Assembly: GCA_021852325.1 (NCBI GenBank)
Contig: JAJZNM010000139.1
Coordinates: 1 to 7,403 of the forward strand
Source of the DNA: Pseudomonadota bacterium
GTDB taxonomy: Bacteria; Pseudomonadota; Gammaproteobacteria; JAKAQQ01
Reading direction: 5' to 3'
Length of the DNA: 7,403 nucleotides
In this document: positions 1 to 5,996 of the stretch, piece by piece
Position numbering within the stretch: position 1 is the first letter of the stretch
How the letters are laid out: each line of letters starts with the position of its first letter
Notes under the pieces: generated by a model
Databases searched by the model: none
What the model was told of the DNA's origin: nothing
The model's input: the letters and a program-made list of their open reading frames with translations, nothing else
Translations under genes and position numbers: made by a program

Positions 1-5
1 CTTGC

Positions 6-44
6 CTATTCCACTGTGACCGACTTCGCAAGATTGCGTGGCTG
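6..44 (-). other. Predicted Tn7-type attachment recognition site (attTn7) in the glmS 3' end
   Basis: The last codons of glmS encode QPRNLAKSVTVE and stop. In E. coli the DNA for this same peptide is the site bound by the Tn7 target selector TnsD, which directs insertion about 25 bp past the glmS stop codon. The peptide here is identical to that of E. coli and most differences in the DNA fall at third codon positions, as is usual for TnsD-recognised sites in different hosts. The insertion point would lie about 20 bp beyond the left window edge, so whether it is occupied cannot be seen. The conserved sequence is observed; its function as a target is inferred from the Tn7 literature. Confidence 0.55.
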
Positions 45-1856
45 ATCGACATCCGTTCCCCGGAGGATCGCGACATGGTAGGCGAGAAGCTGGAGCGGAA
101 TCGTGTAGGCGATCGGCGAGAGGAGGGTGGATGGCGCCTTCGGCAACGTCACGATCTTGCGCGCCTTCGTGGCCTGCGCGTCGTATCCGGGATCCGTCAG
201 CAGGTACAAATGCCCGCCACGGGCCCGGATCACTTCGAGATTCGAGTGGAGCTTGCTCGAGATCTCGTTCGTGGGCTGGAGCGCGATCACGGCCATGCGG
301 GGATCGATCAGTGCCAGGGGGCCATGCTTGAGTTCGCCCGCCGGGCAGCTCTCGGCATGGATGTAGGAAATCTCCTTGAGCTTGAGGGCGCCCTCGAGGG
401 CGATCGGATAGTGGTCGCCCCGAGCAATGAAGAGGGCATGATCATAGGCAGCAAGGTCCTGGGCCAAACCCGCCACCTCGGCATCGAGTCCGAGCATCTC
501 TTCGACGAGGAGCGGAAGATGATGGAGTTCCTGGACCGCTTCCTGCTCGGCTACCGGATCCAGCCGGTTCCGGGCTTTTGCGAGGATCAGGCTCAAGAGG
601 AGAAGGACCGCGAGCTGGGTCACGAATGCCTTGGTCGAGGCCACCCCGATTTCCGGACCGGCGCGGGTCAGGAGGGTGAGCGGGGATTCCCGCATCATCG
701 CGCTTTCCGGGACATTGCAGATGGACAGCTGTCCGACATAAGGCAGGGTCTTGGCGCGGCGCAAGGCCGCCAGGGTATCCGCCGTCTCGCCCGACTGCGA
801 AATCGCGATGAAGAGGCAGCCATCCGGGACCGCGACTTCCCGGTAGCGATACTCGCTCGCGACCTCGACCGAGACCGGAAACCCGGCGAGGCGCTCGATC
901 CAGTTGCGCGCGAGAAGCGCAGCATGGAAACTCGACCCGCAGGCAACCAGGCTCACGGCCTGGACGCGCGGCAGGATGCCCACGGCCTTTGGACCCAATG
1001 CGGCCGAGAGGACGTGCTCACGGCTGATGCGCTGTTCGAGCGACTCGCTTACGGCACGGGGTTGCTCGTGGATTTCCTTGAGCATGAAGTGCGGGTAGGA
1101 ACCTCGTTCGGCCGCATCCGGCGAGAGCAGCGAGTGGATTGGGGTCCGGGAGACGGGATGGCCTCTGCGATCCGAGACCCGGCAGGCGGGAGCGCCGTCA
1201 CCGGGAGATCTGATTTCAGCCACTTCGCCATCATCGAGAAACAGGAAATCCTGCGCCCAGGGCAGGAGCGCTGCAACATCGGAGGCGACAAATGTGGCCT
1301 GCTGGCCGAGCCCCACCGCCATCGGGCAACCCATCCGGACAGCCACCAGTCGGTCCGGTTCCCGCACATCCATGGCCACGAGGGCATAGGCGCCCTCGAG
1401 CCGGTTCTGGGCCTCAATGAGGGTGTTCCGGAGATCGGGCACTCCCCCCCGGATCTCGTGGAGGAGATGGGCGACGACCTCGGTATCGGTATCGGATTCG
1501 AACCGGTAGCCCTTGGCCGCGAGTTCCTCGCGGAGCCGGACGTAGTTCTCGATGATGCCGTTGTGGACGAGTGCGATCCCGTGCGACAGGTGGGGATGAG
1601 CATTCGATTCGGATGGCACGCCGTGGGTCGCCCAGCGGGTGTGTGCAATGCCGATCCTGGCCTGAAGCCCCTCCGTCAAGACCGCCTGCTCCAGTGTCGC
1701 GACTTTCCCTGGCTGACGCCTGCGGACGATCTCGCCGTGTTCGTCGATGAGGGCAAGGCCCGCCGAATCATAACCGCGGTATTCGAGCCGGTGGAGTCCT
1801 TCGAGCAGGGTCGGGACCACGTCGGTTGGCGCCACCGCTCCGATGATGCCGCACAC
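6..1856 (-). CDS. glmS: Glutamine--fructose-6-phosphate aminotransferase (isomerizing), GlmS
   Basis: GlmS makes glucosamine-6-phosphate and glutamate from fructose-6-phosphate and glutamine in the cytosol, the committing step of UDP-GlcNAc synthesis. The protein has 616 residues (E. coli 609). The N-terminal class II glutaminase domain (about 1-235) starts MCGIIGA, so Cys2 becomes the nucleophile after Met removal, and carries HTRWATHG (72-79) and HNGIIEN (98-104). Two SIS sugar-isomerase domains follow, with ACGSSFHA (305-312), SQSGETADT (353-361), STKAF (407-411), LKLKE with the catalytic Glu495, ELKHGP with His511, and the C-terminal AKSVTVE with Lys611 (Lys603 in E. coli). The usual AEAY before the ELKHG loop reads AESC, a mild local variant. 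The start is GTG at 1854-1856, fixed by the essential Cys2; the gene begins 5 bp after the glmU stop, implying translational coupling. It ends in TAG, and only 5 bases follow, so the terminator is not in view. Family and function are certain. Confidence 0.98.
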   Translation of the reverse strand: MCGIIGAVAPTDVVPTLLEGLHRLEYRGYDSAGLALIDEHGEIVRRRQPGKVATLEQAVLTEGLQARIGIAHTRWATHGVPSESNAHPHLSHGIALVHNGIIENYVRLREELAAKGYRFESDTDTEVVAHLLHEIRGGVPDLRNTLIEAQNRLEGAYALVAMDVREPDRLVAVRMGCPMAVGLGQQATFVASDVAALLPWAQDFLFLDDGEVAEIRSPGDGAPACRVSDRRGHPVSRTPIHSLLSPDAAERGSYPHFMLKEIHEQPRAVSESLEQRISREHVLSAALGPKAVGILPRVQAVSLVACGSSFHAALLARNWIERLAGFPVSVEVASEYRYREVAVPDGCLFIAISQSGETADTLAALRRAKTLPYVGQLSICNVPESAMMRESPLTLLTRAGPEIGVASTKAFVTQLAVLLLLSLILAKARNRLDPVAEQEAVQELHHLPLLVEEMLGLDAEVAGLAQDLAAYDHALFIARGDHYPIALEGALKLKEISYIHAESCPAGELKHGPLALIDPRMAVIALQPTNEISSKLHSNLEVIRARGGHLYLLTDPGYDAQATKARKIVTLPKAPSTLLSPIAYTIPLQLLAYHVAILRGTDVDQPRNLAKSVTVE

Positions 1857-1861
1857 CGGAA

Positions 1862-3244
1862 TCAGCCCTTCGGTCCCGGACGCTTCCAGTCCGGGATCGT
1901 TTTCTGCTCGCTCCGCGCAAGCGTGAGCCCACCGGCGGGGGCATCACGGACAATGGTCGATCCGGCGCCGATGAATGCGCCGCGGCCGATCGTCACGGGT
2001 GCCACGAGCTGGACATCACAGCCGACCATCACATCGTCCTCGATCACGGTCCGGTGCTTGTTCGCGCCATCGTAGTTGACCGTGACGACTCCGGCTCCAA
2101 GATTGACCCCGTTGCCGATTTCGGCATCGCCGACATAAGACAGGTGGTTCGCCTTGCTGTCACGGCCCAGGCTCGAGTTTTTGATCTCGACAAAGTTGCC
2201 GATGCGATCGCCTGGGCCGAGCCGGGTCTTCGGACGGATCCTCGCGAAAGGACCGATGCGGACCCGTTCCCCGCCCTTCACTCCATCGAGGACACAATGG
2301 GAAAATACCTCGCTCTCGGCGCCGAGTTCGACATCCCGCAGGACGGAATACGGACCGATGCGCACCCCATCACCCAGCCGGACCGCGCCTTCCAGGATGA
2401 CGCCGACATCGATCTCCACATCCCTCCCGGCCTCGAGGGTACCGCGCAAATCAAACCGCGCCGGATCCCGGATCCGGACACCCTGATCCAGGAGTCTCGC
2501 GACCTGGAGGGCACGGACCGTGTTTTCCGCGGTGGCGAGATCCCCCGCCCGGTTGATCCCGAGCGTCCGGCCGGCATCGGCTGCGAGACGGGTGATCACC
2601 TGGAATCCGGCATCCAGGGCCTGGGCGACGAGATCGGTCAGATAAAACTCGTGCTGCGCATTGTCATTCCGGATCCGGGGCAGGAGTGTCACGAGATCGC
2701 GTGCCTGCGCGGCGAGTACCCCGGTATTGATTTCATGGATCGCCCGGTCCCGGGGAGCAGCGAGATCCGCCTCTTCGGCGATCCCACGGAGGTTTCCTTC
2801 CGGGTCACGGAGGATGCGGCCATAGCCCCGGGGGTCGTCGAGTTCAGCCGTGAGCAGGGCCAGCTGTCCGGGCCCTGCGACGTTGAGGAGTGCGTGGAGC
2901 TCATCCAAGGGAATCAGCGGGACATCCCCATAGAGGACGAGCACACGGGGATTGCCCTCGACCCGGGCGAGCGCGACCCGCACGGCATGTCCGGTTCCCA
3001 AAGGTTCGCCCTGGTCTACAAAGTGGAGATCGGCGTCTTGGAAGACCTCGCGAACCGCCTGGGTCTTGGGACTGATCACGACCCGGATCTCGGTCGGATC
3101 GAGTGCCCGTGCCGTTTCGAGTACCCACGCAAGCAGCGGACGCCCGGCGAGTTCCTGGAGGACCTTGGGCCGTCTCGAGTGCATGCGGGTCCCGTCACCC
3201 GCAGCGAGGATCACGAGAAGCGGGCGGGCGGGCGTGTCACGCAT
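1862..3244 (-). CDS. glmU: Bifunctional glucosamine-1-phosphate N-acetyltransferase / UDP-N-acetylglucosamine pyrophosphorylase, GlmU
   Basis: GlmU performs the last two steps to UDP-GlcNAc: acetyl transfer from acetyl-CoA to glucosamine-1-phosphate, then uridylyl transfer from UTP. The protein has 460 residues (E. coli 456). The N-terminal nucleotidyltransferase domain (about 1-235) has LAAGDGTRM (13-21), the PKVL lysine at 27, QGEPLGTGHA (78-87), YGDVPL with metal-binding Asp107, and Asn231 in LGINRAG, matching the second metal ligand; the usual D/N-R after this Asn is R-A here. The C-terminal left-handed beta-helix (about 255-440) has hexapeptide repeats and the acetyltransferase motifs NFVEIK (350-355), KANHLSYVGD with catalytic His367, and NYDGANK (390-396). 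The ATG start at 3244 is the only plausible one: no in-frame ATG, GTG or TTG occurs in the gap upstream, and the next Met falls inside the GTRM motif. The Shine-Dalgarno is weak. It sits 37 bp after atpC and 5 bp before glmS, the next gene of the same pathway. Confidence 0.97.
   Translation of the reverse strand: MRDTPARPLLVILAAGDGTRMHSRRPKVLQELAGRPLLAWVLETARALDPTEIRVVISPKTQAVREVFQDADLHFVDQGEPLGTGHAVRVALARVEGNPRVLVLYGDVPLIPLDELHALLNVAGPGQLALLTAELDDPRGYGRILRDPEGNLRGIAEEADLAAPRDRAIHEINTGVLAAQARDLVTLLPRIRNDNAQHEFYLTDLVAQALDAGFQVITRLAADAGRTLGINRAGDLATAENTVRALQVARLLDQGVRIRDPARFDLRGTLEAGRDVEIDVGVILEGAVRLGDGVRIGPYSVLRDVELGAESEVFSHCVLDGVKGGERVRIGPFARIRPKTRLGPGDRIGNFVEIKNSSLGRDSKANHLSYVGDAEIGNGVNLGAGVVTVNYDGANKHRTVIEDDVMVGCDVQLVAPVTIGRGAFIGAGSTIVRDAPAGGLTLARSEQKTIPDWKRPGPKG
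1866..1871 (-). promoter_or_regulatory. Candidate ribosome binding site of glmS inside the end of glmU
   Basis: On the minus strand GAAGGG, within the last sense codons of glmU, lies 9 nt upstream of the GTG start of glmS. It is a partial match to the anti-Shine-Dalgarno complement. Its position inside glmU, together with the 5 bp gap, suggests that ribosomes finishing glmU reinitiate on glmS. Confidence 0.35.
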
Positions 3245-3281
3245 CGCTAGACGACGGACCCGTCCATCCGGCGTGATTCCA

Positions 3282-3707
3282 TCATTTGAGTTGCCCCCGC
3301 TTGCGGGCGCGTTCGAGGACCCTGAGACGTTCCGTCATTTCGAGGAGTTCGGCTTCCGCCCGTGCCACATCGATCGCCTCCGGGTTCGAGGCCAGTGACG
3401 CTTCGGCGGCCTGCTTGGCCTCGAGTGTCCGGGCCTCGTCGATGGCATCGGTCCGGATCGAGGTGTTGGCGAGCACCGTGACCTGGTGAGGCTGGACTTC
3501 GAGAATCCCGCCCGAAACGAAAAAAGACAGGGTCTCCCCCGGCAGCTGGATCCGGAGCTCTCCGGGCTTGAGCCGCGTGAGGAAAGGCGCATGGCGCGGG
3601 GCTATCCCGACCTCGCCGCGCTCAGCAGGGGCAAAGACCATCTCCGCCTCCCCCGAAAAGATCGAGGCTTCGAGGCTCACCACATCCACCCGCATGACCA
3701 TCGCCAC
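3282..3707 (-). CDS. atpC: F-type ATP synthase epsilon subunit, AtpC
   Basis: Epsilon binds gamma in the central stalk of F1, helps join F1 to the c-ring and, through its C-terminal helices, can inhibit ATP hydrolysis. The protein has 141 residues (E. coli 139). The N-terminal beta-sandwich (about 4-85) shows VDVVSLEASIFSG (7-19), GEVGIAPRHAPFLT (31-44) and SGGILEVQP (65-73); the C-terminal two-helix hairpin (about 88-138) begins IDEARTLEAK. The start taken is GTG at 3705-3707, giving MAM as in E. coli. ATG codons at residues 3 and 5 are alternatives, and none of the three has a good Shine-Dalgarno. The gap to the atpD stop is only 6 bp, so coupled translation is likely. Identity is secure; the exact first residue is not. 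Confidence 0.95.
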   Translation of the reverse strand: MAMVMRVDVVSLEASIFSGEAEMVFAPAERGEVGIAPRHAPFLTRLKPGELRIQLPGETLSFFVSGGILEVQPHQVTVLANTSIRTDAIDEARTLEAKQAAEASLASNPEAIDVARAEAELLEMTERLRVLERARKRGQLK

Positions 3708-3713
3708 TGGAGT

Positions 3714-5090
3714 CTACACGGCTTTGGCTTTGGCCACAGCTTCGTCGATCGGCCCGACCATATAGAACGCCTGTTCCGGCAGCGCGTCATATTCGCCCTG
3801 AACAATCCCGCGGAAGGCCCGGATGGTCTCCTTGAGCGGCACATATTTGCCGGGTGATCCGGTGAACACCTCCGCCACGAAGAAAGGCTGCGACAGGAAG
3901 CGCTGGATCTTCCGTGCCCGTGCCACCGTCACCTTGTCTTCTTCAGAGAGCTCATCCATCCCGAGAATCGCGATGATGTCGCGGAGTTCCTTGTAACGCT
4001 GGAGGACGGCCTGGACGGCCCGGGCCGTGTCGTAGTGCTCCGCACCGACGACCAGAGGATCCAGCTGGCGGCTCGTCGAATCCAAGGGATCGACGGCCGG
4101 GTAGATGCCGAGCTCGGCAATCTGCCTCGACAGGACGACCGTCGCATCGAGGTGAGCGAAGGTCGTGGCCGGTGAGGGGTCGGTGAGATCGTCGGCCGGA
4201 ACGTAGACCGCCTGGATCGAGGTGATCGACCCCTTGCGCGTCGAGGTGATGCGTTCCTGGAGCTGACCCATTTCCTCGGCCAGCGTCGGCTGGTATCCAA
4301 CCGCCGAGGGCATACGGCCGAGGAGCGCCGAGACTTCGACTCCAGCGAGCGTGAAACGGTAGATGTTGTCGATGAAGAGCAGGACATCCCGTCCCTCGTC
4401 GCGAAAATACTCAGCCAGCGTGAGCCCGGTCAACGCCACGCGCAGGCGGTTGCCGGGCGGCTCGTTCATCTGGCCATAGACGAGTGCCACCTTGTCGAGC
4501 ACACGGGATTCCTTCATCTCGTGGTAGAAATCATTGCCTTCACGGGTCCTTTCCCCGACGCCCGCAAAAACCGAATACCCCGTATGCTCGATCGCGATGT
4601 TGCGGATCAGCTCCATCATGTTGACCGTCTTGCCGACTCCGGCGCCTCCGAAGAGCCCGACCTTGCCACCCTTGGCGAAGGGGCACAGGAGATCGATCAC
4701 CTTGATCCCGGTCTCGAGGAGTTCGGTCGATCCAGCCTGCTCCTCGAAACTCGGAGGCTCGCGGTGAATCTCCCAGCGGGTCTCAGCCGCCACGGGGCCC
4801 ACTTCATCGACCGGTTCACCCAGAACATCGATGATCCGGCCGAGGGTGGCGCGCCCAACCGGAACCGAGATCCTCCGGCCGGTGTTCACGACCGAACTCT
4901 CGCGCCTCAGCCCCTCGCTCGGGCCCATGGCGATCGTCCGGACCCGCCCGTCACCGAGTTCCTGCTGAACCTCGAGCACGAGCCCGGTTTCCTCGACCCG
5001 GAGCGCGTCATACACCCGTGGAACCGACTCGCGCGGAAACTCGACGTCGATCACGGCACCTATGATTTGGACAATGCGACCTTCACTCAT
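3714..5090 (-). CDS. atpD: F-type ATP synthase beta subunit (catalytic), AtpD
   Basis: Beta carries the three catalytic sites of F1, making ATP from ADP and phosphate as gamma turns inside the alpha3beta3 ring. The protein has 458 residues (E. coli 460). The N-terminal barrel (about 1-75) begins GRIVQIIGAVIDVEF. The nucleotide-binding domain has the P-loop GGAGVGKT (148-155), GERTREGND with catalytic Glu180, the Walker B stretch LLFIDNIYRF (237-246) and LDSTSR (336-341). The C-terminal helical domain has the DELSEED loop (379-385), which contacts gamma and epsilon. NIYRFTLAG is the form usual in beta- and gammaproteobacteria. The ATG at 5088-5090 is chosen because it gives the family N-terminus (MSEGRIVQIIG) and has GAGAG 6 nt upstream. 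The frame stays open for 24 more codons, from a TTG at 5162, but that extension overlaps atpG and does not resemble the family. It ends in TAG, 6 bp before atpC. Confidence 0.98.
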   Translation of the reverse strand: MSEGRIVQIIGAVIDVEFPRESVPRVYDALRVEETGLVLEVQQELGDGRVRTIAMGPSEGLRRESSVVNTGRRISVPVGRATLGRIIDVLGEPVDEVGPVAAETRWEIHREPPSFEEQAGSTELLETGIKVIDLLCPFAKGGKVGLFGGAGVGKTVNMMELIRNIAIEHTGYSVFAGVGERTREGNDFYHEMKESRVLDKVALVYGQMNEPPGNRLRVALTGLTLAEYFRDEGRDVLLFIDNIYRFTLAGVEVSALLGRMPSAVGYQPTLAEEMGQLQERITSTRKGSITSIQAVYVPADDLTDPSPATTFAHLDATVVLSRQIAELGIYPAVDPLDSTSRQLDPLVVGAEHYDTARAVQAVLQRYKELRDIIAILGMDELSEEDKVTVARARKIQRFLSQPFFVAEVFTGSPGKYVPLKETIRAFRGIVQGEYDALPEQAFYMVGPIDEAVAKAKAV

Positions 5091-5096
5091 GTGTTG

Positions 5097-5101
5097 CTCT
5101 C
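5097..5101 (-). promoter_or_regulatory. Candidate ribosome binding site of atpD
   Basis: GAGAG on the minus strand lies 6 nt before the ATG at 5088-5090, inside the 37 bp atpG-atpD gap. It is a weak purine-rich match, but its spacing supports the 458-residue form of AtpD over the longer frame that starts inside atpG. Confidence 0.35.
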
Positions 5102-5127
5102 GGCAGGTTAATCCACTCGGTTCATCA

Positions 5128-5991
5128 TCAGACGGCGGCGGCACCGCCCACGATTTCCGCAATTTCCTGCGTGATCGCGGCCTGGCGTGCCTTGTTGTAG
5201 GCCAGTTTCAAGGTGTCGATCAGGGTCCCGGCATTTTCCGAGGCGTTGCGCATGGCCACCATCCGTGCCGCCTGTTCGGAGGCAATGTTCTCGAGGAGCG
5301 CCTGGTAAGTTTCGGCTTCGAGATAGCGCATGAGCACCGTGTCGAGAAGATCCACACTGTCGGGTTCATAGAGGTAATCCCAGTGATCGAACAGTTCCGG
5401 ATCCCGCTTTTCGGGCAAGGGCAGAAGCGTCTCGAGCGTGGGTTTCTGGGTCATGGAGTTCACAAAGTAGTTGTAGGCGACGACCAGCCGGTCGATCCGG
5501 CCCGCCCGGTAATCCTCGAGTAGCGCGTGGAGCGGACCCACGATCACTTCAGGGCCGGGGCGGTCCCCGAGATGCGTGGACGTGGCCACCAGCTGGACAT
5601 TGAGCCTGCGCAAGCCGGTCACAGCCTTCTGGCCAAGCGCCGAAAACCGGGTCGCCACGTCTGCCTTCCCGAGGAGACGCACCTCGTTCCACACGGCCCG
5701 TAAGAGATTGATATTGAGCCCGCCACAAAGTCCCCGGTCGGAGCCGATGACCAGGAACCCAACCCCCCGCACCGGCTCGCGGGGCAAGAGGAACGGATGC
5801 CGGAACTCGGGATGGACCACCGCGAGATGTCCGATGACCCGCCGCATCCGGTCGACGTAGGGACGGCTCGCCTGCATGCGTGCCTGCACCCGCCGGACCT
5901 TGCTGGCCGCCACCATCTCCATCGCCCGGGTAATCTTCTGATTGCTCTGGACACTACGGATCTGCGTGCGGATTTCCTTGGTTCCAGCCAT
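5128..5991 (-). CDS. atpG: F-type ATP synthase gamma subunit, AtpG
   Basis: Gamma is the rotating central shaft of F1: its paired N- and C-terminal helices form a coiled coil inside the alpha3beta3 ring and transmit rotation from the c-ring. The protein has 287 residues, exactly the E. coli length. The N-terminal helix begins MAGTKEIRTQIRSVQ and includes QKITRAMEMVAASK (18-31). The central Rossmann-like domain has SDRGLCGGLN (84-93) and WDYLYEPD (204-211), the latter typical of the beta/gamma-proteobacterial type. The C-terminal helix includes ASEQAARMVAM (237-247) and NKARQAAITQEI (266-277). The ATG at 5989-5991 matches the family start and lies 5 bp after the atpA stop, with only a loose G-rich stretch upstream, so reinitiation after atpA is likely. 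Translation ends at TGA, followed at once by two further in-frame TGA codons (5122-5130). Confidence 0.97.
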   Translation of the reverse strand: MAGTKEIRTQIRSVQSNQKITRAMEMVAASKVRRVQARMQASRPYVDRMRRVIGHLAVVHPEFRHPFLLPREPVRGVGFLVIGSDRGLCGGLNINLLRAVWNEVRLLGKADVATRFSALGQKAVTGLRRLNVQLVATSTHLGDRPGPEVIVGPLHALLEDYRAGRIDRLVVAYNYFVNSMTQKPTLETLLPLPEKRDPELFDHWDYLYEPDSVDLLDTVLMRYLEAETYQALLENIASEQAARMVAMRNASENAGTLIDTLKLAYNKARQAAITQEIAEIVGGAAAV

Positions 5992-5996
5992 CGTCG

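Noticed and set aside
1444..1450. A run of seven C (seven G in glmS sense) as a possible frameshift or phase-variation tract
   Set aside because: The frame is intact across it and encodes Arg-Gly-Gly. A seven-base run in a GC-rich essential gene is not by itself evidence of programmed slippage.
1857..1861. A possible glmS ribozyme or riboswitch upstream of glmS
   Set aside because: The gap to glmU is 5 bp, and the glmS ribozyme is found mainly in Gram-positive bacteria and needs well over 100 nt upstream of the gene.
75..2075. A 666-codon plus-strand open frame antisense to glmS and running into the 3' end of glmU
   Set aside because: It is codon-aligned opposite glmS, resembles no protein family I recognise, and is explained by the scarcity of TTA, CTA and TCA in the sense gene. 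glmS has all its catalytic motifs on the other strand.
2204..2211. GCGATCGC octamer, the cyanobacterial HIP1 motif
   Set aside because: I noticed only one copy, whereas HIP1-bearing genomes carry it very often, and the gene order and protein types are proteobacterial.
2054..3250. A 398-codon plus-strand open frame antisense to glmU
   Set aside because: It has the same codon-aligned antisense register over a fully intact GlmU and is low-complexity in composition, rich in Asp, Arg, Pro and Gly.
3253..3264. Inverted repeat GACGG-AC-CCGTC in the atpC-glmU gap, as a possible terminator or operator
   Set aside because: The loop would be only 2 nt, or the stem only 4 bp with a 4 nt loop, and no T-run follows. 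This is too weak for a terminator and common by chance at this GC content.
4521..5111. A plus-strand open frame antisense to atpD, with similar ones at 3486-3857 and 6123-6650
   Set aside because: All lie in the codon-aligned register opposite conserved ATP synthase genes and show no recognisable domain.
5091..5162. A 24-residue N-terminal extension of AtpD from a TTG codon inside atpG
   Set aside because: The extension does not resemble AtpD N-termini, would overlap atpG, and the internal ATG at 5090 gives the normal length with a spaced purine stretch upstream.
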